From a virus: DNA of 54,471 nucleotides. Location of the stretch: the IMG/VR virus record IMGVR_UViG_3300046530_000374, positions 1 through 54,471 of that record; one strand, given 5' to 3'. A program made the position numbers and the translations under genes. Below the pieces are notes generated by a model. The model was not told where the DNA came from. It was given only the letters and a program-made list of their open reading frames with translations, and searched no databases. Positions within the stretch are counted from its first letter, which is position 1, and every line of letters begins with the position of its first letter. Below, in pieces: positions 22,010-29,755 of the stretch.

Positions 22010-22626
22010 TCGCCCAGGCAGCGAAGAAGTTGCCGCCGGCGCGCAAGCAGAAGACGTGCACGAATCCCGTCTGTGCCACCAAGTTCCTGCCTCAACGCCT
22101 CGGGCAGAAAGTGTGCAGCCCCCGATGCGGCATCGCCATCGCGCCTGTGAACGAGGCCGCGGTGCGCAAGGCACTGGACCGGATCGAGCGCAAGGAGATC
22201 AAGGTTCGCAAGGAGAAGCTGAAGAGCAGGGCAGAGCACATGCGCGAAGCCCAGACGGAGTTCAACGCCTACATTCGCCTGCGTGACGCGCACCTGCCGT
22301 GCATCAGCTGCGATTCGCTCGCCACTGATGACGGACTGATCACCGGGAGCCGCTGGGACGCCGGGCACTACCGATCGGTCGGCGCCTGTCCTGAGTTGCG
22401 ATTCGAGCCGGCCAACGTCCACCGCCAATGCGTGCGCTGTAACCGCAACCTTTCCGGCAACGCGGTGGAGTACCGGATTCGTCTGGTCGTAAGGATCGGC
22501 GCCGAAAAGCTCGCCCGGCTCGAAGGGCCTCATGAGGCGCGCAAGTACACCATTGAAGATTTGAAGGCCATCAAGGCCGAGTACCGGGCAAAGACCAAAG
22601 AGCTGAAACGGGGAGAAGTGGCATGA
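22006..22626 (+). CDS. ninG: NinG-like (Rap) recombination protein
   Basis: 206 residues with a GTG start. N-terminal Cys-rich zinc site (CTNPVCATKF ... CSPRCG), a long basic helix, then the nuclease-like part with LPCISCDSL, AGHYRSVGACPELRFEPANVHRQCVRCNRNLSGN. This is the NinG/Rap structure, a Holliday-junction endonuclease in lambda. Coupled to neighbours at both ends. Confidence 0.93.
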   Translation: MIAQAAKKLPPARKQKTCTNPVCATKFLPQRLGQKVCSPRCGIAIAPVNEAAVRKALDRIERKEIKVRKEKLKSRAEHMREAQTEFNAYIRLRDAHLPCISCDSLATDDGLITGSRWDAGHYRSVGACPELRFEPANVHRQCVRCNRNLSGNAVEYRIRLVVRIGAEKLARLEGPHEARKYTIEDLKAIKAEYRAKTKELKRGEVA

Positions 22627-23204
22627 AGATAAATTCGGCACGTCAGGCATGGCACGACTGCACCTACAACCCGGCGCCGGGCCAGAGCTCGGACGTCGTC
22701 CTGCTCGGTGTCGTGGTTCAGGGCACAGAGCGCGGGCCAACGGCGAATCACGCGGTGCACAGCGCGCTGGCCGGACACATTCAGTCTGCCATTGCCAGGC
22801 TTCACCCGCAGGTACGCGTGTTCGGCGAGTACATGTACGCCGCCAACCGGGATGACGACATCCGCGAGGCTGCCGAGGAGGTGGTGTTCGGCCTGGTACT
22901 TTCGAAGTCGAAGCGGATGACCGCGACCAAGCGCGAGAAACTGGAATTCGTGGTCAAGGGCGTGATGCGCCGTTACCGGTACATGCACCAGGGCGGGCAG
23001 TCGGCGAATGATGATCCGATGATCAAGCCTGAAGCGTTCCGTTCGTGGTTGATGGCCGAGTACGGCGTCCGGCTTGAATCCTGCGCCTGGGCCCGCGACT
23101 GGGAGCCGGTTATCACCCTGATTTTCGAATGCTGCGAGGATCTGGATCGGATGGCGCTGAGTCCGGTTGGAGCGGTCATCTACCAGATGAAGGAGGCAGC
23201 GTAA
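22623..23204 (+). CDS. Candidate late-gene antiterminator (Q position)
   Basis: 193 residues, no motif I can name with confidence. C-terminal part (PEAFRSWLMAEYGVRLESCAWARDWEPVITLIFECCEDLDRM) is helical. It is the last gene of the early operon, directly after ninG, and is followed by a promoter and an immediate terminator (23246-23342), which is the usual neighbourhood of Q-type proteins. Role inferred from position. Confidence 0.65.
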   Translation: MKINSARQAWHDCTYNPAPGQSSDVVLLGVVVQGTERGPTANHAVHSALAGHIQSAIARLHPQVRVFGEYMYAANRDDDIREAAEEVVFGLVLSKSKRMTATKREKLEFVVKGVMRRYRYMHQGGQSANDDPMIKPEAFRSWLMAEYGVRLESCAWARDWEPVITLIFECCEDLDRMALSPVGAVIYQMKEAA

Positions 23205-23245
23205 CTTCCCGTCGAGTCCCACTGGATCCAGTGGTATTTAAGGTG

Positions 23246-23274
23246 TTGACTTCCCGCACGGCTGAGGGCATCAT
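23246..23274 (+). promoter_or_regulatory. Candidate late promoter (pR'-like)
   Basis: TTGACT (23246-23251), 17 bp, CATCAT (23269-23274). Transcripts would start near 23281 and meet a strong terminator within about 40 bases, as in lambda pR'-tR'. It lies in a 394-bp gap (23205-23598) that contains no gene I can support. Confidence 0.5.
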
Positions 23275-23318
23275 TTCGCCACATTGAGTATTTTGCCTAC
23301 GGCAACTTGCTCCGAGAG

Positions 23319-23342
23319 ACCCGCCATCGAGCGGGTTTTTTT
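23319..23342 (+). terminator. Intrinsic terminator after the early operon (tR'-like)
   Basis: Stem ACCCGC / GCGGGT with a 6-nt loop and seven Ts. It ends the early operon and would also block late transcription from 23246 unless antitermination acts. Confidence 0.88.
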
Positions 23343-23548
23343 GTGTCCGCGTTTTGTTGCACCTGTAGCCAGAGCAGCCCTTTGGGGGGACATCTGGACA
23401 CGGATAAGCCGGTAGTGCCGTGCTGCGCAAAACACCGGCAGCCCGCGAGCAGTGACCTCATGCTTTCGTTGCTGCGCGAGACGAGCCGTCGAGACTGGTG
23501 CAGATGGGTGCCAGCGATGGTGAAGCCTTTGGCGGGCAGGAGGGGAAA

Positions 23549-23575
23549 GACCCTCACAATTTTCAAAGGAGGGTC
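23549..23575 (-). terminator. Hairpin after hicB
   Basis: GACCCTC (23549-23555) / GAGGGTC (23569-23575) with a 13-nt loop, followed on the minus strand by TTT only. A moderate terminator for the hicAB transcript. Confidence 0.45.
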
Positions 23576-23598
23576 ATGTGCGCAGTTTGAGCCTTCTG

Positions 23599-24312
23599 TT
23601 ACTTCAGGCGAAGCAGTCCGGCTGGTTGACCAGGTGCCCGCGGCAGGTACTCAAACTTGCCTGTGTCGACGATAGCCTCGATTACCGACTGAACCGCCTG
23701 CATAGTGTTCGGATTTTTGGCGTAGCGACTGCGCAGGAAGTAATCCAAGGACTCAGGCTTAACCTGATCCAAGTTGCTTTTCGTCGCCCCGATCGGCATC
23801 TGCTGACCAGGTCGGGTGAGAAACTCGTCTACAAGACGACCAACGTAGAAACCAGCCTGACCTCCACCGTATGGAAGGTCGATCCACTCGTCATCGACCG
23901 GGCTTACACGTACCGCCGTGTTGAGTGCTTCCAGGGCTTTCTCCAATTGTTCCATCTTGGAGGTGTGAAGGAAGTCAACAAGCCGATCTCCTTGTGTCTG
24001 GGATATTTTCAACTCTTTGCACAGATCAGATTTCCGCATGCCGAGCGACATCATTTTATTCCAGAGCGCAATCTTTGCGATGGTCACGGCGGAGAGGCGG
24101 ATAACTCGCTCATCATCGCGTGGCGCGGTCGCTTCCGGAATAGGCAGGCGCTGGTCGACGTACAGGGACAAGGTCGTTTCGAGTGCGTCAAATGATTCTC
24201 GGATTGCATGTTCGAGGTTTTCGCCATAGCTGTTGAGCTGTGGCAGGTCGCGGCAAAAGATCGCGTATCCCAAATAGTCGTCTTGCTCGAATCGCATTGC
24301 ATAGTCGTACAT
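23599..24312 (-). CDS. hicB: HicB-type antitoxin with long C-terminal extension
   Basis: 237 residues from ATG 24312 (GAGGAG 5 bases upstream; the GTG at 24318 would overlap that site). N-terminus YDYAMRFEQDDYLGYAIFCRDLPQLNSYGENLEHAIRES is the partly degraded RNase H-like HicB fold. A DNA-binding helical unit (MRKSDLCKELKISQTQGDRLV) follows. Typical HicB proteins of this type end near residue 140; here ~100 further residues with their own composition follow. It should neutralise HicA and repress the operon. Confidence 0.88.
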   Translation of the reverse strand: MYDYAMRFEQDDYLGYAIFCRDLPQLNSYGENLEHAIRESFDALETTLSLYVDQRLPIPEATAPRDDERVIRLSAVTIAKIALWNKMMSLGMRKSDLCKELKISQTQGDRLVDFLHTSKMEQLEKALEALNTAVRVSPVDDEWIDLPYGGGQAGFYVGRLVDEFLTRPGQQMPIGATKSNLDQVKPESLDYFLRSRYAKNPNTMQAVQSVIEAIVDTGKFEYLPRAPGQPAGLLRLK

Positions 24313-24363
24313 GGTCACTCCTCGGAGGTGATCGTTCAGCGCTCAGGCAGGCGAAGGGGGCTC

Positions 24364-24543
24364 TCAGAGCCCCAGTTGTTTAATGATCGCCTTGCGGGTC
24401 CCTTCGGGCATTTCCTTAGCCCCGTGATCCGCGAAAGTTGTCTTGTTACCGTTTGGAGCGGTGACTTTGAAGTGGCTTCCCTTGCCTGCTTCGAAGATCA
24501 CCCCTTGGGCCTTCAACCATCGTCTGAACTCGCTGAACTTCAT
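24364..24543 (-). CDS. hicA: HicA toxin
   Basis: 59 residues. FSEFRRWLKAQGVIFEAGKGSHFKVTAPNGNKTTFADHG is the dsRNA-binding-like HicA fold with the catalytic His in GSHFK. It should cleave mRNA in a translation-independent way when HicB is lost. The order hicA-hicB on the minus strand, 51 bp apart, is standard. The pair lies between the early and late operons. Confidence 0.95.
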   Translation of the reverse strand: MKFSEFRRWLKAQGVIFEAGKGSHFKVTAPNGNKTTFADHGAKEMPEGTRKAIIKQLGL

Positions 24544-24571
24544 CACCTCGCCTCGTTGTTTGGATGAGGCG

Positions 24572-24614
24572 AGTATACATCACTTTTGTGGTAATACAAC
24601 AAATATGTAGTATT
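24572..24614 (-). promoter_or_regulatory. hicAB promoter/operator
   Basis: Minus-strand -10 TATACT (24572-24577), 16-bp spacer and weak -35 TTGTAT (24594-24599). An inverted repeat AATAC (24593-24597) / GTATT (24610-24614) overlaps the -35 and is a plausible HicB site. Confidence 0.5.
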
Positions 24615-24644
24615 GCCGTTCATGCCCAGTACGGAGTCGAGCGC

Positions 24645-24974
24645 ATGGAGTTTTTTCACCGCCTGCTCGACAAACTCGACTGGCTTGTCGCAGGGCTGAT
24701 CGGCGCAATCGTCGCCAGCTGGTGGCACAAGGATGACCTCAAGGACCTCTGGTCCTGGGCGATCTTCCTCGTCACCGGTATCGCCTGCGCGTTCTACCTC
24801 ACCGGCATCGTCTGTGACCGCTTCGCCGTGGTCGAGCCCAGTGATGTAGCTGGAGTCGGGTTCCTGCTCGGCGCGTTCGGCGGCTCTCTCATGGCCGCTA
24901 TCAACCGAGCCATCAAAGCCGCTGACCTCTGGGCGCTCATTCGCCAGCGGTTCGGGGGAGGCAATCCACCATGA
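24645..24974 (+). CDS. Holin-like membrane protein
   Basis: 109 residues from ATG 24645. Hydrophobic segments at ~12-25 (WLVAGLIGAIVASW), ~38-58 (WAIFLVTGIACAFYLTGIV) and ~70-88 (GVGFLLGAFGGSLMAAI), charged ends. Three membrane spans and small size fit a holin or LydA-like protein. First late gene after the late promoter and overlapped by the next membrane protein. The endolysin, however, is 27 kb away. Confidence 0.7.
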   Translation: MEFFHRLLDKLDWLVAGLIGAIVASWWHKDDLKDLWSWAIFLVTGIACAFYLTGIVCDRFAVVEPSDVAGVGFLLGAFGGSLMAAINRAIKAADLWALIRQRFGGGNPP

Positions 24975-25324
24975 ACCTTGAACTGATCAACTCCATCGCC
25001 TGCGGCTTCATTGCGCTGTGGGCTACCTGGTGCGTGCTGAGCGGGAAGGTCCGTGACGGGATCGTCGGCAAGATCATCTATGCGGCGATCGCAATTAGCG
25101 GTTTTGTCGTGATGACGCGCAACCAGACGCTTTTCTTCGGCCCGACCAATGCCGGGCTGACGCTTCACGCGTCCCTCTGCCTGGCTGGAGTACGCCACAT
25201 GTTCATGGTCACGTATTGGGCTGCGGTGAAGAAGTGGATCTGCTCGAAGCTGAACTGCGAGCACTGCCTTCGGGATTCGCGCTTCGGTGCGCAGCCAGGG
25301 CAGGTAGATCGTCGGAAGCGATAG
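24971..25324 (+). CDS. Second small membrane protein, holin-associated
   Basis: 117 residues. Three hydrophobic segments: ~7-23 (NSIACGFIALWATWCVL), ~35-50 and ~63-85, with a basic, Cys-containing tail (CSKLNCEHCLRDS). Coupled by ATGA to the holin-like gene. Pairs of this kind act as holin/antiholin or as two-component holins; which one is which cannot be told. Confidence 0.65.
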   Translation: MNLELINSIACGFIALWATWCVLSGKVRDGIVGKIIYAAIAISGFVVMTRNQTLFFGPTNAGLTLHASLCLAGVRHMFMVTYWAAVKKWICSKLNCEHCLRDSRFGAQPGQVDRRKR

Positions 25325-25376
25325 TCAGCTCGCCAGCTGCTACCATGCATTCATCGATGCAGGGGAGGCGATGAAT

Positions 25377-25631
25377 ATGGCTGTTGGGTTCAGATTCATT
25401 GGTGGTGAGAACTGCGAGGTCCGCGGAGGGACTTTTGTAGGTATGGATGCTGGCGGAGAGATCGTCGATTCCTCAAACGTAAAGGTTACCGATTCGATAG
25501 TTGTGGGTGGTGTAGCGGTAAGGGGTAAAGGAAACGTAGGACTTACTTTCTCGAATCTCGTACATACCGAAAAGCCTGACCCTTCTTTGCTTTCTCAGGC
25601 TGTCAGGAGGGCTGCACATGGCGATGTTTGA
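25377..25631 (+). CDS. Small beta-helix-like protein
   Basis: 84 residues. Successive short strands with Gly turns (GFRFIGGENCEVRGGTFVGM ... NVKVTDSIVVGGVAVRGKGN) resemble rungs of a right-handed beta-helix. ATG 25377 has GGAGG 8 bases upstream. Overlaps the next gene, whose soluble part has a similar rung pattern. Function unknown. Confidence 0.6.
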   Translation: MAVGFRFIGGENCEVRGGTFVGMDAGGEIVDSSNVKVTDSIVVGGVAVRGKGNVGLTFSNLVHTEKPDPSLLSQAVRRAAHGDV

Positions 25632-25866
25632 TCTCAAAGACTCCGAAGACATAAAGCTCACTGATTGCCATACCGACGCCAAGACCCTTGTAAAGGGAGA
25701 GGGTCTGAAAAGGCTAGAAGTAGACAAATCCTCAGCGTCTGCCTCGGTTAGGCCGAAATTTAATCTGATGCAGTTCTTTCTGAATCACCTGCTTGCAACG
25801 TGTTTGAGCGTGTTGGCAACTGTGGTTGGGGGCTATTTTATTTTTTGGTTCGGCTGGACTGGCTGA
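25618..25866 (+). CDS. Small membrane-anchored protein paired with the beta-helix-like gene
   Basis: 82 residues. N-terminal part (FDLKDSEDIKLTDCHTDAKT ... GEGLKRLEVDKS) shows the same rung-like pattern as the previous gene; residues ~55-80 form a membrane segment (LLATCLSVLATVVGGYFIFWF). AGGAGG precedes the ATG at 25618. A pair of a soluble and an anchored version suggests a membrane complex; role unknown. Confidence 0.6.
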   Translation: MAMFDLKDSEDIKLTDCHTDAKTLVKGEGLKRLEVDKSSASASVRPKFNLMQFFLNHLLATCLSVLATVVGGYFIFWFGWTG

Positions 25867-25890
25867 GCAACCCGCTAAAGAGAGGCGGTA

Positions 25891-26514
25891 TTGAACAGAC
25901 CTTTTCCGCCAGTCCCCGTGCTTGAGATGTCCGAACTGTCCATGCTCGGCATTCGCCTCACACCCGCGCCTGATGTGTGGGAGTGGATTCAGTCCGAGAT
26001 ATTTGCCGACACCGGCGGCATTCACAACGAAGACCATGCGCATCTGATCGACGCTGACATCTCGGTCATGTGGGCATCTGCCAGTTTCGAGAAGCAAGGT
26101 CGCCAGGTATTGGGTCAGGCGGAGCAGGTCGCCTTCCGCGCAGGCGGTTGGCAGAAGGCGCGAATGGAACAGCAGATGTTCGACTGGTTCGGCGGTGTGC
26201 CGACCTTCATCATCACCTTGGCTGCCGACTACTGCTCGGCCTGCAGCGACGTCGAGTTCTGCGCACTCATCGAACACGAGCTCTATCACCTGGCCCAGGC
26301 CACTGACAAATACGGCCAGCCTGCATTCACCCAGGACGGCGCGCCCAAGCTGAAGCTTCAAGGCCACGATGTCGAAGAGTTCGTCGGTGTGGTCCGCCGC
26401 TACGGTGCGAGCAATGAGGTTCAGGCCATGGTCGATGCAGCAAACAAACCCGCTGAGGTGGGGAAACTGAATATTTCGAGGGCCTGCGGAACCTGTCTGC
26501 TCAAGTCGGCCTGA
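25891..26514 (+). CDS. Putative phage metallopeptidase (zincin)
   Basis: 207 residues. LIEHELYHLAQATDKYGQPA holds HELYH at 129-133, the zincin motif, in a context (EFCALIEHELYH) I associate with a putative phage metallopeptidase family. TTG start at 25891 with GAGAGG upstream. No signal peptide, so it acts in the cytoplasm or in the particle. Lies directly upstream of the terminase genes; substrate unknown. Confidence 0.78.
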   Translation: MNRPFPPVPVLEMSELSMLGIRLTPAPDVWEWIQSEIFADTGGIHNEDHAHLIDADISVMWASASFEKQGRQVLGQAEQVAFRAGGWQKARMEQQMFDWFGGVPTFIITLAADYCSACSDVEFCALIEHELYHLAQATDKYGQPAFTQDGAPKLKLQGHDVEEFVGVVRRYGASNEVQAMVDAANKPAEVGKLNISRACGTCLLKSA

Positions 26515-26545
26515 TGTGAGACAGGCATGAGACGGATGGAAATCT

Positions 26546-27007
26546 ATGGCAGCCCTGAAAAGCGATGTGAAAGCCTTCATCGTTCAGGCTTTGGCGTGCT
26601 TCGACACTCCCACCCAAGTCTCAAAAGCGGTGAAGCAGGAATTCAACGTTGACGTAACCCGTCAGCAGGTTGAGCAGCACGATCCAACCAAGCGCGCCGG
26701 AGTGAATCTGGCGAAGAGGTGGGTCACGCTCTTCGAGGACACTCGAAAGCGGTTTCGTGAAGAGACCGCAGACATCCCGATCGCCAACCGTGCTTTCCGG
26801 CTCCGAGCCATGAACCGGTTCGTCGAGCGCGCGGAAACCACGAAGAACATCGTCCTCGCCATGCAGATCCTCGAACAGGCGGCCAAAGAAACCGGCGACA
26901 TGTACGTCAACCGCCACCGCCGCGATGAGCCTGACGACGAACCAGCAGTGCCCACTCGAATCCAGGTCGACGTAGTGGATGCGAGGAAGCCGAATGCCGA
27001 GCCTTAA
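26546..27007 (+). CDS. Terminase small subunit (DUF2280-like)
   Basis: 153 residues. KAFIVQALACFDTPTQVSKAVKQEFNVDVTRQQVEQHDP ... GVNLAKRWVTLFEDTRKRF matches DUF2280, treated as terminase small subunit in many phages. The N-terminal helix-turn-helix should bind the packaging site. Its end overlaps TerL. Confidence 0.88.
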   Translation: MAALKSDVKAFIVQALACFDTPTQVSKAVKQEFNVDVTRQQVEQHDPTKRAGVNLAKRWVTLFEDTRKRFREETADIPIANRAFRLRAMNRFVERAETTKNIVLAMQILEQAAKETGDMYVNRHRRDEPDDEPAVPTRIQVDVVDARKPNAEP

Positions 27008-28295
27008 CGTTCCGCAGGCCAGCTTCCTTCAGATGCAGCACAAGTTCCGCGCCTTCGTCGCCGGGTTCGGTTCGGGCAAGACGTGGGTGGGGTGCTCAGC
27101 GCTCAGCAAACACTTCATGGAGTGGCCCGGCGTCAACGCTGGCTACTTCGCACCGACTTACCCGCAGATCCGGGACATCTTCTATCCGACGATGGATGAG
27201 GTGGCCTTTGACTGGGGGCTGAAGACCAAGATCAACCAGGCGAACCATGAGGTTCACGTCTACAGCGGCCGGCAGTACCGCGGCACTGTGATTTGCCGAT
27301 CGATGGAGAAGCCGCAAACCATCGTCGGTTTCAAGATCGGTCACGCCCTGGTCGATGAGCTGGACGTGCTGACCGCCATCAAGGCTCAGCAGGCCTGGCG
27401 CAAGATCATTGCCCGGATGCGCTACAACGTCGCCGGGCTGAAAAACGGTGTGGATGTCACGACCACGCCGGAAGGATTCAAGTTCGTCTTCCAGCAGTTC
27501 GTGAAGCAGTTGCGCGACAAGCCCGCGCTCAACGCCATGTATGGCCTGGTGCAGGCCAGCACGTTCGACAACGAGCTGAACCTGCCCGACGACTACATCC
27601 CGTCACTGATGGAGTCATACCCCGAGCAGTTGATCCGGGCCTACTTGAACGGCCAGTTCGTCAACCTGACGTCTGGATCGATCTACCACGCCTACGACCG
27701 CAAGCTGAACCAGTGCTTTGACACCGTCCAGGTGGGTGAGCCGCTGTTCATCGGCATGGACTTCAACGTCGGCAAGATGGCTGCGGTCACGCATGTGAAG
27801 CGAGACCAGGGAATGCCCCGCGCGGTTGACGAGTTGATGGATGGTTACGACACGCCCGACATGATCCGACGCATCAAGGAGCGGTACTGGCGGCACAACG
27901 GCAACGACTTCGAGAAGACCTGCGAAATCAGGATCTACCCAGACGCCTCTGGCGACTCGCGCAAATCAGTAAACGCCAGCCTCACCGACATTGCCATGCT
28001 CAAGCAGTCCGGCTTCACGGTGATTGCTCCGGCGGCAAACCCGCCGGTGAAGGACCGCATCAACGCCATGAACGCGATGTTCTGCAATGCGCAGGGCGAG
28101 CGCCGGTATCTGGTCAACCCGTTCACCTGCCCAACGTATGCCGATGGCCTTGAGCAGCAGATCTGGGCGCCCAACGGCGAGCCCGACAAGACCCAGGGCA
28201 ACGACCACGCGAACGACGGCGGCGGTTACTTCATCCACAAAGAATTCCCGATCATTAAACCGGTCACCACCTTGAATATGGGGTTTGCTCGCTGA
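26994..28295 (+). CDS. Terminase large subunit
   Basis: 433 residues. Walker A AGFGSGKT near residue 23-30, Walker B GHALVDELD, and the RNase H-like nuclease with GMDFNVGK and YPDASGDSR acidic residues. It should translocate DNA into the prohead and cut the concatemer. ATG 26994 has GAGGA upstream. Confidence 0.96.
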   Translation: MPSLNVPQASFLQMQHKFRAFVAGFGSGKTWVGCSALSKHFMEWPGVNAGYFAPTYPQIRDIFYPTMDEVAFDWGLKTKINQANHEVHVYSGRQYRGTVICRSMEKPQTIVGFKIGHALVDELDVLTAIKAQQAWRKIIARMRYNVAGLKNGVDVTTTPEGFKFVFQQFVKQLRDKPALNAMYGLVQASTFDNELNLPDDYIPSLMESYPEQLIRAYLNGQFVNLTSGSIYHAYDRKLNQCFDTVQVGEPLFIGMDFNVGKMAAVTHVKRDQGMPRAVDELMDGYDTPDMIRRIKERYWRHNGNDFEKTCEIRIYPDASGDSRKSVNASLTDIAMLKQSGFTVIAPAANPPVKDRINAMNAMFCNAQGERRYLVNPFTCPTYADGLEQQIWAPNGEPDKTQGNDHANDGGGYFIHKEFPIIKPVTTLNMGFAR

Positions 28296-29755
28296 TGGCC
28301 AATGACGTCACATTCACCCGCCCGGAGTACGACGCGGCGAAGAGCCGGTGGCGCCTGGTGCGTGACGTCTGCAAAGGCTCGGAAACCATCAAGGCCGGCG
28401 GCGATCTCTACCTCCCGCGCCCGAACGCTCATGACAAGAGCAAGGAAAACGAGGAGCGGTACAAGGGCTACAAGGCTCGCGCTGTGTTCTACAACGCCAC
28501 GGGTCGGACGAAACACAGCCTGGTCGGTGCGGTGTTCCGCACCTGGCCAACGCTCGCCGCGCCCGGCGCGCTCGAATACGTGTCCAAGGACATCGACGGG
28601 CAGGGCGTCAGCATCTACCAGCAGTCTCAATCGGTGATCGGGCATCTGCTCGAGGTTGGGCGCCATGGCCTGCTGGTGGACTACGCAGCGGTCGAGGCTG
28701 GCAGTGTCAGCAAGGCCGATGAGATCTCGGGCCGCGCCCGGGCGAACGTCAGCAGCTACCCGGCTGAGTCCATCCGCAACTGGAAGACCCGGCAGGTTGG
28801 CGGCCAGCATCTGCTGAGCCTTGTGGTGCTGCGCGAGACTGTCGACGTCGATACGGATGACGGATTCGGTAGCGAGCAGGTGGTTCAGTACCGCGTGCTG
28901 CGCCTGGACGCGTCAGGGATCTACACGCAGGAGGTCTGGCAGGAAGGTACGGCTGTCACCGAAATGGTCACGCCGCCATTCGCCCCGCTAAATGGCTCAG
29001 GCCAGCAGTGGAAGGTAATCCCGTTCCAGTTTCTCGGCAGCGAGAACAACGACACCAGCATCGACGACTCACCGCTGTACGACATGGCCGAGGTCAACAT
29101 CGGGCATTACCGGAACAGCGCGGACTATGAAGACGCGGCGTTCCTGATGGGCCAGCCGCAGGTGTTCATGGCCGGACTCGATGAGCAGTGGGTCAAGCTG
29201 CTGGAAGAGAAGGGCATCTACTTCGGCTCGCGGGCCATCCTGCCGCTACCGGTCAACGGGTCGGCGGGCATCCTGCAGGCCCAGGCCAACACCATGATCA
29301 AAGAGGCCATGGACGCCAAGGAGGAGCAGTTGGTTTCCTTGGGCGCCCGGCTGATCGAGCGTGGCAGCGCGGTGAAGACCGCAACCCAGGCGGACAACGA
29401 CAGCGCCGCCGAGCACAGCGTGCTCTCGCTCGTCGTGAGCAACGTCAGCGAGGCCTATACACAGTGCCTGGCATGGATGGTTGAATTCACCGGCGCCGCG
29501 GGCAAGGCCGAGTACAAGCTGAATCAGGACTTCACCCAGATCAGCCTAGACGCCAACATCATGGCCGGCCTGTTCAACGCAGTGCAGGGCGGGCGCCTGC
29601 CGGTGACTGACTTCTGGCAGTACCTGCGCGATCGCGGAATCATCAACCCTGAAAAGGATGACGATCAGATCCGCGACGAATTGCAGACCGACGCTTCCAG
29701 CTTGAACCTGGACGACGAGGATCCACCAAATGGCGGCCAACCAAGCAATCCTTGA
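28295..29755 (+). CDS. Portal protein (DUF4055-like)
   Basis: 486 residues. The start (FTRPEYDAAKSRWRLVRDVCKGSETIKAGGDLYLPRPN) and the region SPLYDMAEVNIGHYRNSADYED match DUF4055 proteins, which occupy the portal position in related phages. It should form the dodecameric DNA gateway. Translationally coupled to TerL. Confidence 0.9.
   Translation: MANDVTFTRPEYDAAKSRWRLVRDVCKGSETIKAGGDLYLPRPNAHDKSKENEERYKGYKARAVFYNATGRTKHSLVGAVFRTWPTLAAPGALEYVSKDIDGQGVSIYQQSQSVIGHLLEVGRHGLLVDYAAVEAGSVSKADEISGRARANVSSYPAESIRNWKTRQVGGQHLLSLVVLRETVDVDTDDGFGSEQVVQYRVLRLDASGIYTQEVWQEGTAVTEMVTPPFAPLNGSGQQWKVIPFQFLGSENNDTSIDDSPLYDMAEVNIGHYRNSADYEDAAFLMGQPQVFMAGLDEQWVKLLEEKGIYFGSRAILPLPVNGSAGILQAQANTMIKEAMDAKEEQLVSLGARLIERGSAVKTATQADNDSAAEHSVLSLVVSNVSEAYTQCLAWMVEFTGAAGKAEYKLNQDFTQISLDANIMAGLFNAVQGGRLPVTDFWQYLRDRGIINPEKDDDQIRDELQTDASSLNLDDEDPPNGGQPSNP

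Noticed and set aside
21466-22740. Long minus-strand frame opposite ninB and ninG
   Set aside because: Both sense genes are recognised families with coupled starts; the antisense product has no motif.
23307-23675. 122-codon plus-strand frame after the early operon
   Set aside because: Begins inside the terminator stem, is Cys/Arg-rich with no motif, and overlaps the hicB end.
23578-24195. Plus-strand frame opposite hicB
   Set aside because: HicB is well supported; this frame has no ribosome site or domain.
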